Shown: positions 24,311 to 31,013 of the stretch, piece by piece
Position numbering within the stretch: the stretch's first letter is position 1
Layout of the letters: each line of letters opens with the position of its first letter
DNA from: Prevotellaceae bacterium
GTDB lineage: Bacteria; Bacteroidota; Bacteroidia; Bacteroidales; Paludibacteraceae
Direction of reading: 5' to 3'
Length of the DNA stretch: 33,238 nt
Assembly: GCA_031270065.1 (NCBI GenBank)
Contig: JAISYF010000164.1
Coordinates: 1-33,238 of the forward strand
Notes under the pieces: model-generated
Seen by the model: the letters and a program-made list of their open reading frames with translations, nothing else
What the model was told of the DNA's origin: nothing
Databases searched by the model: none
Program-made: the position numbers and the translations under genes

Positions 24311-24318
24311 TAATTTTG
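24311..24318 (+). promoter_or_regulatory. -7 box TAATTTTG for arginine decarboxylase
   Basis: TAATTTTGCAGCCCGATT precedes the gene by about 95 bases. The CAGCC context matches the HU promoter and the 6165 promoter. Confidence 0.55.
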
Positions 24319-24413
24319 CAGCCCGATTTTCGCGGATTTATCTTTTTATAAAAATCTAACTTAATCGGATTGCAAAAATTTTTACAATATAACTCACTTG
24401 AATTTTTGAAAAG

Positions 24414-25805
24414 ATGAAGAATAAATACGTTGATTTGATTGAACAGGCGTTTGATATTCCAAACGATGAGTTTAAAGTGGAAGAAGGCGAACTGAATTGG
24501 TTTGACGTGCCTCTGATGGACATTATCAAGCAATACGGTACGCCGCTCAGAATTGCCTATCTGCCGAAAATCGGGCAAAATATTCAGCGGGCACGCCGCG
24601 CTTTCAACGTGGCAATGGCGAAAGTTGATTATCAAGGCGACTACAATTATTGCTACTGCACAAAGAGTTCGCACTTCTCTTTTGTGATGGAGGAGGTGCT
24701 AAAACACAACGTTCATATCGAAACTTCATCTGCTTTTGACATCAATATTCTCGAAAATTTATATGAAACAGGAGACTTAAAGCCTGACGCATTTATTATA
24801 TGCAACGGATTTAAACGACCTCAATATGTGGAAAATATCGAATATTTGATGTCGCTAGGTTTTGAAAATGTTGTTCCCGTACTTGATAATAAGTTTGAAC
24901 TTGACCTGTTTAACATTAATGAAAACCTGAAATTTAACGTAGGAATACGAATTGCATCAGAGGAAGAACCTAAATTTGATTTCTATACTTCGCGTCTTGG
25001 AATACGATACAGCGACATTATTCCCTATTATCAAGAGAAAATTCAGAATAATCCGAATGTGCAACTAAAAATGCTGCATTTTTTCATAAATACAGGAATA
25101 AAAGACACTGCGTATTACTGGAATGAGTTGAGTAAGTCGGTAAATCTTTATTGCGAATTAAAAAAAATCTGCCCGGAACTTGACTCGCTAAACATCGGCG
25201 GCGGCTTTCCAATTCAGGCGTACCTTGATTTTCAGTACGATTACGAGTATATGGCGGAGGAAATTGTGGCGCAAATTCAGACCATTTGCAAAAACAACGG
25301 CGTGCCTGAACCGCATATTTTTACCGAATTTGGCTCATATACAGTAGGCGAAAGCGGCGCAATGCTCTACTCCGTTATCAACCAAAAACAGCAAAACGAC
25401 CGAGAGTTGTGGAATATGATTGACAGCAGTTTTATGACTACTCTACCCGACACCTGGGCAATAAATCAACGTTACGTTTTCCTTGCAATCAATAATTGGA
25501 ACAAAGAATACGAGCGCGTGCACATGGGCGGTTTGACTTGCGACAGCGAGGATTATTACAACGCCGAAGCGCATTCAAACGCAATTTTTATGCCAAAAAT
25601 TACAGCAGATGAAGAGCAATATATCGGATTTTTCCACATGGGCGCATATCAGGAGAGTTTGAGCGGGTTCGGCGGAATACAGCACTGCCTTATTCCAAGC
25701 CCGAAACTCGTAGTAATCGACCGAGACGAGGAAGGCGAATACACCACAAAACTTTTTGCCAAAGAGCAAAGTTACAAAAGTATGCTGAAAATTTTAGGGT
25801 ATTAA
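24414..25805 (+). CDS. speA: PLP-dependent arginine decarboxylase, short Bacteroidetes form
   Basis: This 463-residue fold-III decarboxylase has YNYCYCTKSSHFSFV (about 77-91), with the Lys expected to bind pyridoxal phosphate. It also has HIETSSAFDI, HFFINTGI, LNIGGGFPIQ (phosphate-binding glycine loop), TEFGSYTVGESGAM and FHMGAYQESLSGFGG. It is much shorter than the 630-residue SpeA of enterobacteria but matches the biosynthetic form I associate with Bacteroidetes, which makes agmatine for polyamine synthesis. Ornithine or another basic amino acid as substrate cannot be excluded. It is transcribed alone and is convergent with the next gene. Confidence 0.8.
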   Translation: MKNKYVDLIEQAFDIPNDEFKVEEGELNWFDVPLMDIIKQYGTPLRIAYLPKIGQNIQRARRAFNVAMAKVDYQGDYNYCYCTKSSHFSFVMEEVLKHNVHIETSSAFDINILENLYETGDLKPDAFIICNGFKRPQYVENIEYLMSLGFENVVPVLDNKFELDLFNINENLKFNVGIRIASEEEPKFDFYTSRLGIRYSDIIPYYQEKIQNNPNVQLKMLHFFINTGIKDTAYYWNELSKSVNLYCELKKICPELDSLNIGGGFPIQAYLDFQYDYEYMAEEIVAQIQTICKNNGVPEPHIFTEFGSYTVGESGAMLYSVINQKQQNDRELWNMIDSSFMTTLPDTWAINQRYVFLAINNWNKEYERVHMGGLTCDSEDYYNAEAHSNAIFMPKITADEEQYIGFFHMGAYQESLSGFGGIQHCLIPSPKLVVIDRDEEGEYTTKLFAKEQSYKSMLKILGY

Positions 25806-25808
25806 ATT

Positions 25809-26894
25809 CTATTTTATTCCAAATTTTCCGATTACTGGGTAGTGGTCGGAAAATTTTTTGTGCGGAATTTTAGAACTCAACGGCACAAAACTTTTGTCAA
25901 GCAAAATATGGTCAATTCCTACATACATTCCGTTGGTGTAGAAAGTATAACGGTAACCCCACGAAGTAGATGAGCATAAGTCAATTAAGCCTCCTCTGAT
26001 TTTGCTGTAAGTGTAAGATTCGGCTACATCGTTGAAATCGCCAACTACGATATTTTTGTAGGGCGATTTTTTGATTTCCTGCGCCACAATCCGCGCCTGC
26101 ACAGCCCGAATTTTGTACGCATCAGCCAATTTCCGCGACAGAACTGACGAAATATTTGCAATTTCGCTGCTCGAAAAACCGTTTCCGTCATTTTGACGCT
26201 TTTTTATATCTTTCGTCGAAAATTTATTCGATTCTAAATGATTGTTGAAAACCCTGACAGTATCTTGATTTACAACAATATCTGAAAAAACAGATACATT
26301 ATATTTAGATTCAAAATTAATTTTTTGCTTGTAAATAATTGGAAATTTCGAAAAAGTAGCCACTCCCCAAGATTGATATTTACTCTGATTTTTGTACCAA
26401 ATATGTTTGTACGGATATATTTTTTTCATTTCCGCAAGAAAATTATCTCTATCTTTGCTGTAATAATAGCCAAACTCCTGAAAACAAACAATATCGGCAT
26501 CAGTTTCGGCTATAAAATCGAAAAATTTGTGTTTGTCAGAACGTTGCAGAATTCCTAATGCCGAAATATTGTAGGTCAAAAGTTTGATTTCGGTTTCAGT
26601 TTTGTGCTTGCCAAAACTTTTATAAGGCACTGAAAAACAGTTATTTACGTGAGAAAACGAAAAAATTATTATAATGACGGAAATAAGAAAAAACCAATTT
26701 TTGCGGAACACCCAAAAAATAACGAAAAATAAATTCGCCGCCAAGATAAACGGAAACGCCAGCCCAAAATAACTGAAAACCACCATTTTATACGGCGGCA
26801 CAACATTCGAGAGCAATGCAAAAAGATATGCGCAAGCAACTAAAATGTTGATTATCAGAAATATATGACTTAATATTTTTTTAAAAATATTCAT
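25809..26894 (-). CDS. Membrane-anchored endonuclease/exonuclease/phosphatase family protein
   Basis: This 361-residue protein has three N-terminal membrane helices (about 8-29, 35-60 and 65-85), then a DNase I-like domain with LLTYNISALG, CFQEFGYYYSKD (metal Glu), FNNHLESN, VVGDFNDVAE (catalytic Asp/Asn) and FSDHYPVIGKF (catalytic His). The active site is thus complete and should face the periplasm. This layout is common in Bacteroidetes; the substrate is unknown. It is a second member of the same superfamily as the gene at 22994 but is not a close tandem copy. It ends 3 bases from the arginine decarboxylase stop. Confidence 0.87.
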   Translation of the reverse strand: MNIFKKILSHIFLIINILVACAYLFALLSNVVPPYKMVVFSYFGLAFPFILAANLFFVIFWVFRKNWFFLISVIIIIFSFSHVNNCFSVPYKSFGKHKTETEIKLLTYNISALGILQRSDKHKFFDFIAETDADIVCFQEFGYYYSKDRDNFLAEMKKIYPYKHIWYKNQSKYQSWGVATFSKFPIIYKQKINFESKYNVSVFSDIVVNQDTVRVFNNHLESNKFSTKDIKKRQNDGNGFSSSEIANISSVLSRKLADAYKIRAVQARIVAQEIKKSPYKNIVVGDFNDVAESYTYSKIRGGLIDLCSSTSWGYRYTFYTNGMYVGIDHILLDKSFVPLSSKIPHKKFSDHYPVIGKFGIK

Positions 26895-26960
26895 TTTTTT
26901 CTTTTTACCACTATCCTCCTTATTTTAGGGAGTGCGCAAAGCGCGGGAGGTTAAAAACAA

Positions 26961-27848
26961 CTATATTTTATTAGACAAATCAAAAAGTCTCTGTTTTTCG
27001 CTTTCTGTCAGGTTTGTGTAGCCTGACAGGCGGACTTTGTCGAGAATTTTATCAATTTCGGCGTTGTTTTTTGCGCGTTCCTGATTATATTCCTCGTCAG
27101 ATTTTCGGTAATGAAATTGCTGTTTCGGCTTTTTAATTTTCAGCGGTTTTCCATCAAAATCGAAAATATTGACAAAAAAAGTGATAATTTTGTCAAACGG
27201 TTTTGTTAAATCCACATTTTTATTCAGCAAAACAAACCAGAGCCAGCCCATAAGCGCGCCTCCGATATGCGAAATTTCGCCGCCCGCATTTTTGCCCGTT
27301 ATGCCGAAAAAACTCATTGCTACGGCAAACGCAGCAAGGTATTTCAACTTCACTTCGCCGAAAAACAGCAGCCGCAACGGTAAATTCGGCGCAGCAAAAG
27401 CCGCCGCCGCCGTTATCGCCATAATTGCGGCAGACGCGCCGCAAAGCACCGCAACTTTGTCTGCAAAAAATGGTAAAGTACTGTAACACAGCACATAAAA
27501 CAGCCCGCCAGCAATCCCGCCAAGCAGATATAAGCCTACGAGTTGCTTTTTAGAAAAGGTCTGCAAAAATATTTGCCCAAACCAATAGAGGCATATCAAA
27601 TTAAAAAACAGGTGCAAAAAACCAAAGTGCAGAAACATATAAGTTATTAGTGTCCAAGCCCTTACAGTGAGTTTGCTCCAAGACGAGGGCAGTTGCAGAT
27701 ACTCGATTGCCCAACCAATGAAGTCAATGTTGAAAAGCCCAAGAATACCGTTGAGCAGTAGCAGCAAAAACGCGGCGCACACATTAATATAGATAAGTTG
27801 CATCAGCGAGTTGCCTTCTCGGAACGGTTTTAATAAAAAATCTTTCAT
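26961..27848 (-). CDS. Rhomboid-family intramembrane serine protease (first of two)
   Basis: This 295-residue protein has about six membrane helices and the catalytic Ser in CGASAAIM (GxSx motif) with the catalytic His in SHIGGALMGW. HFGFLHLFFNL holds the conserved HxxxxHxxxN of helix two. After the membrane core, a 70-residue charged cytoplasmic tail (about 225-295) carries PLKIKKPKQQF and a helical end. The tail is absent from its neighbour at 27886. The gap to that upstream gene is 37 bases, so they probably share a message. The substrates are unknown. Confidence 0.88.
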   Translation of the reverse strand: MKDFLLKPFREGNSLMQLIYINVCAAFLLLLLNGILGLFNIDFIGWAIEYLQLPSSWSKLTVRAWTLITYMFLHFGFLHLFFNLICLYWFGQIFLQTFSKKQLVGLYLLGGIAGGLFYVLCYSTLPFFADKVAVLCGASAAIMAITAAAAFAAPNLPLRLLFFGEVKLKYLAAFAVAMSFFGITGKNAGGEISHIGGALMGWLWFVLLNKNVDLTKPFDKIITFFVNIFDFDGKPLKIKKPKQQFHYRKSDEEYNQERAKNNAEIDKILDKVRLSGYTNLTESEKQRLFDLSNKI

Positions 27849-27885
27849 TTTAAGTTAAACGTTAAAAACTAAAAGTTTTTTTAAT

Positions 27886-28656
27886 TTACAATTTATAATT
27901 AAAAAGTCTTCCTCTTTTTCTCCAAATAAAAATTATTATCAGCCCAAACAGCGCACCACCAAGATGCGCAAAGTGCGCCACATTGTCGAATTTGAAGTTG
28001 GCAACACCGAAAAATAACTCCGCAACGGCATAAATAATTACAAAAATCCGCGCAGGAATCGGTATCGGAATAAAAATCATCATCAATTTTTCTTGCGGAA
28101 ACATAAATCCAAACGCAAAAAGCACGCCAAACAACGAACCAGATGCGCCCACAGTCGACACATTTATTAAAACATTTACTCCTCCGAGAATTTTATCTGT
28201 ATAATTTTTGTTTTCAGCAATCAAGTCGCGCCCCTCATTATTAACAATGTCCATTATTGCGCCAAAACTTTGCGCGTCAAGGTTTTTTGTGAGCGAAATA
28301 TAATCTACATACCACACAACCTCTTGCACCAACGCCGCGCCGATGCCTGCAATAAAGTAAAAAAACAGAAATTTTTTGCCTCCCCAAATTCGTTCCAGCA
28401 CAGAACCAAACATATACACGCCAAACATATTAAAAAACAAATGCGTAAAATTGGCGTGCATAAACATATACGAAATTGATTGTAAAGGATTGAAAAGTTC
28501 CGATTCTATGAAGTGCAAACCCAAAAATTTGCTTAAATTTATGCCAAATCTGCTCTCTAAAACGGTGTCGGCAAGCAAAAAAATGGCGTTTATAATCAAT
28601 AAATTGAGCGTTACAGGCGGTATATTCGCCAAAAATGAGTATCTTGATTGTACCAT
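27886..28656 (-). CDS. Rhomboid-family intramembrane serine protease (second of two)
   Basis: This 256-residue rhomboid has HANFTHLFFNMFGVYMFG (HxxxxHxxxN), the catalytic Ser in VGASGSLFGVLF and the catalytic His in FAHLGGALFGL. A loop of about 50 residues after the third helix (SLTKNLDAQSFGAIMDIVNN) is larger than in its neighbour. ATG 28656 was chosen because the -7 box lies at 28673-28680; the longer frame starting at 28683 would begin upstream of transcription. The leader is only about 10 bases. Confidence 0.88.
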   Translation of the reverse strand: MVQSRYSFLANIPPVTLNLLIINAIFLLADTVLESRFGINLSKFLGLHFIESELFNPLQSISYMFMHANFTHLFFNMFGVYMFGSVLERIWGGKKFLFFYFIAGIGAALVQEVVWYVDYISLTKNLDAQSFGAIMDIVNNEGRDLIAENKNYTDKILGGVNVLINVSTVGASGSLFGVLFAFGFMFPQEKLMMIFIPIPIPARIFVIIYAVAELFFGVANFKFDNVAHFAHLGGALFGLIIIFIWRKRGRLFNYKL

Positions 28657-28672
28657 ACAGAAATTTTTTTTG

Positions 28673-28680
28673 CAAAAGTA
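28673..28680 (-). promoter_or_regulatory. -7 box TACTTTTG for the rhomboid pair
   Basis: The minus strand reads TACTTTTGCA, 16 bases before the ATG at 28656. This decides the start of that gene. Confidence 0.55.
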
Positions 28681-28754
28681 CAAAAAATTTAGCGGTAAAA
28701 TTCAAAATTTTGACCTTTTTATGACGGTATTATGTTAAAAAAATAGAATTTTAC

Positions 28755-28772
28755 AAAAAAAAAAAAAAAAAA
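28755..28772. repeat. A18 homopolymer run
   Basis: Eighteen consecutive A lie in the region between the divergent rhomboid and HU promoters. Its length may be misread in sequencing and may vary in vivo. Confidence 0.9.
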
Positions 28773-28827
28773 CGCTCATCTGCAAAAATAAATTACAAAA
28801 ATGTTTGTTTAAAAGAAAAAAACATAT

Positions 28828-28835
28828 TACCTTTG
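28828..28835 (+). promoter_or_regulatory. -7 box TACCTTTG with -33 TTG for HU
   Basis: TACCTTTG is preceded by TTG at 28805-28807 with a 20-base spacing, a good match to the Bacteroidetes sigma consensus. The leader to ATG 28889 is about 45 bases. Confidence 0.7.
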
Positions 28836-28888
28836 CAGCCGAATTTTATAAAAAATTTATGTAATAATTATTTTAAACTATTTTTCTT

Positions 28889-29158
28889 ATGAATAAAAAT
28901 GAATTAGTCGGCGCAATCGCCGAAAAAACAGGTCTTACTAAAGTAGACTCAAAAAAAGCTCTTGACGCATTTGAAGCATCAGTAACTGAAGCCCTCGCAG
29001 CAGGCGAAAGCGTAGCATTAATTGGTTTCGGCACATTCTCAATTACAGATCGTGCTGCTCGTATAGGAGTAAATCCTGCAACAGGAGCAAAAATCCAAAT
29101 TGAAGCAAAAAAAGTTGTAAAATTTAAGGCAGGTGTAAAACTTGCTGAAGCAGTTTAG
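28889..29158 (+). CDS. hup: DNA-binding protein HU
   Basis: This 89-residue protein is the normal HU length. It begins MNKNELVGAIAEKTGLTK, has the two-helix dimer body, then GFGTFSITDRAARIGVNPATG, the beta arm with the NPxTG tip whose Pro intercalates into DNA, and ends VKFKAGVKLAEAV. It is a single-gene unit with a strong-looking promoter and a terminator, as expected for an abundant nucleoid protein. Confidence 0.95.
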   Translation: MNKNELVGAIAEKTGLTKVDSKKALDAFEASVTEALAAGESVALIGFGTFSITDRAARIGVNPATGAKIQIEAKKVVKFKAGVKLAEAV

Positions 29159-29187
29159 TAGCAAACACTTATATTGCAAAAAAGCAT

Positions 29188-29225
29188 AATCCGCCATAAC
29201 AGGAGTTGTAGCGGATTTTGTTTTA
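29188..29225 (+). terminator. Terminator after HU
   Basis: AATCCGC (29188-29194) pairs with GCGGATT (29211-29217), followed by TTGTTTTAT. It lies 30 bases after the HU stop. Confidence 0.75.
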
Positions 29226-29304
29226 TATTTTATCTGTTTAGTAATAAAATTAATGAATACCTGTATTTGCCTGAAAAAATGGAGAATTAAAATCCGCCCA
29301 TAAT

Positions 29305-30534
29305 TTACGCCGATAATCTTTTCGAGGCTATTTCGATACGTTCTTTGGCATATTCGAGCGTAATATTAAGGCTCTCGCAGTGGTTGGTCGGAATATCAAA
29401 CATTGCATCTGTCATCATCGTTTCCACAATCGACCGCAGTCCCCTTGCGCCGAGTTTATATTCAATCGCTTTATCTACAATATATTCAAGCACATTTTCG
29501 TCAAATGTCAGTTTTACGTTGTCCATTCTGAAAAGTTTTATATATTGCTTGATAATCGAATTTTTCGGTTCTATCAAAATCCGCCTCAATGCTGTTTTGT
29601 CAAGCGGTTCGAGGTAGGTCAGCACAGGCAAACGCCCAATAATTTCGGGAATAAGTCCGTATGCTTTTAAATCCTGAGGCGCGATATATTGCATCAGGTT
29701 GTTTCTATCAAAAATAAATTCTTTTTTTGTTTGGAAACCTACTACGTTGGTATTCAATCGTTGGGCAATTTTTCTTTCAATTCCGTCAAATGCACCGCCG
29801 CAGATAAAGAGAATATTTTGTGTATTAACGGCAATCATTTTTTGGTCAGGGTGTTTGCGTCCGCCTAGCGGAGGGCAGTTCACCACTGCGCCTTCAAGTA
29901 ATTTGAGCATACCTTGCTGCACTCCCTCGCCGCTCACATCTCGGGTAATGCTCGGGTTGTCGCTTTTGCGGGCGATTTTATCAATTTCGTCAATAAAAAC
30001 AATGCCTTGTTCCGCCTCTTTTATGTTATAATCGGCAGCCTGCAAAAGCCGCGTGAGAATGCTTTCGATGTCCTCTCCCACATAACCTGCCTCGGTAAGC
30101 ACTGTGGCATCAACTATTGTAAAAGGCACGTTGAGTTTGCGCGCGATAGTTTTGGCAAGCAGAGTTTTGCCTGTTCCCGTTGCGCCTACCATTATGATAT
30201 TCGATTTTTCGATTTCAACATCGTCAAAATCAACCTTCTGCGAAATTCTTTTATAGTGGTTATACACCGCCACCGACAAAATTTTTTTCGCCGCGTCTTG
30301 TCCAATCACATACAAATCAAGGAAATCCTTAATTTCTTTTGGTTTTGGAATATGCGAGATATGCGAGATGCCGTTTGTGCTGAAATCGGCTTTTATAGAA
30401 ATCTCCAACGCCACCATTTGATGCGCTATTTCGATGCAGTTTCTGCAAATTTGCACTCCGTTTTTTCCTGTAATCAATATACTTGCATAGCGCTCATCTT
30501 TTCCGCAAAAATTACAAATATTATGTTTCGACAT
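29305..30534 (-). CDS. clpX: ATP-dependent Clp protease ATP-binding subunit ClpX
   Basis: This protein of about 409 residues unfolds substrates for ClpP. The N-terminal zinc-binding domain has CNFCGKDE and CRNCIEIA (four Cys). The AAA+ module has Walker A GATGTGKTLLAKT, Walker B IVFIDEIDKIAR, the pore loop GYVGEDIES, and sensor/arginine regions ending with YKLGARGLRSIVE. Length and motifs are standard. Two ATGs are possible (30540 and 30534); the second gives the usual MSKHNICNFCG start. No clpP is adjacent. A promoter lies about 215 bases upstream with an AT-rich repeat array in the leader. Confidence 0.95.
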   Translation of the reverse strand: MSKHNICNFCGKDERYASILITGKNGVQICRNCIEIAHQMVALEISIKADFSTNGISHISHIPKPKEIKDFLDLYVIGQDAAKKILSVAVYNHYKRISQKVDFDDVEIEKSNIIMVGATGTGKTLLAKTIARKLNVPFTIVDATVLTEAGYVGEDIESILTRLLQAADYNIKEAEQGIVFIDEIDKIARKSDNPSITRDVSGEGVQQGMLKLLEGAVVNCPPLGGRKHPDQKMIAVNTQNILFICGGAFDGIERKIAQRLNTNVVGFQTKKEFIFDRNNLMQYIAPQDLKAYGLIPEIIGRLPVLTYLEPLDKTALRRILIEPKNSIIKQYIKLFRMDNVKLTFDENVLEYIVDKAIEYKLGARGLRSIVETMMTDAMFDIPTNHCESLNITLEYAKERIEIASKRLSA

Positions 30535-30544
30535 TATCATTTTT

Positions 30545-30955
30545 TTAATTTGAAAATTTGAAAATTTGAAAGATTTGAAAATTCCTTGAATTTATAGAAA
30601 ATCATTAGCATTCTGATTTGAAAATTTGTTGTTTCTTTTTGAATTTATAGCAAATAATCATCATTTTAATTTGAAAATTTGAAAATTCCTTGAATGTATA
30701 GAAAATTCTCAAATCATCAAATTTTCAAATTTCTGTAAAACGGCTGCAAAGTTACAAAAAAAATCAATATAAAACACAATAAAAGAACAAGCACCTAATA
30801 TTATTATCATTCTTATCTGAGAATTCCTTGCATTGTAAATCAAATCATCATCTTTTTGATTTGAAAATTTGAAAATTCCTTGAATTTATATCAAATTTTC
30901 ATCTTTTTGATTTTCAAATTTTCAAATCCTCAAATCTTCAAATCTTCAAAAAAGA
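30545..30955. repeat. AT-rich array of TTTGAAAA words and CCTTGAATTTATA units
   Basis: The stretch between clpX and the OmpA gene repeats GATTTGAAAATTTGAAAAT with CCTTGAATTTATA (at about 30582, 30690 and 30876), and repeats AAAAGAACAAGCACCT at 30781 and 30952. It resembles the array at 16795-16950. It contains the clpX promoter but no gene. Confidence 0.75.
30747..30754 (-). promoter_or_regulatory. clpX: -7 box TAACTTTG for clpX
   Basis: The minus strand reads TAACTTTGCAGCCG. It would give a leader of about 205 bases made mostly of the repeat array. Confidence 0.55.
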
Positions 30956-30980
30956 ACAAGCACCTCAACCAATGAGATGC
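30948..30980 (-). terminator. Terminator of the OmpA-family gene
   Basis: On the minus strand GCATCTCA pairs with TGAGGTGC (one G:U) around a short loop (30960-30980), followed by TTGTTCTTTTTT. It lies about 35 bases after the stop. Confidence 0.7.
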
Positions 30981-31013
30981 CTGCCTTCGTATTAATTATT
31001 AATTCACTCTCTC

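Larger units (their letters stand above)
24026..24413. other. Intergenic leader upstream of arginine decarboxylase
   Basis: There is no gene in this 388-base stretch. It contains the hairpin element at 24183-24211, T- and A-rich runs, and the -7 box at 24311-24318. The leader from about 24325 to the ATG at 24414 shows no riboswitch fold that I recognise. Confidence 0.6.

Noticed and set aside
29914..30561. 215-codon plus-strand frame
   Set aside because: It lies fully antisense to clpX, has no family landmarks, and is rich in Phe, Asn, His and Arg, as expected for a shadow frame.
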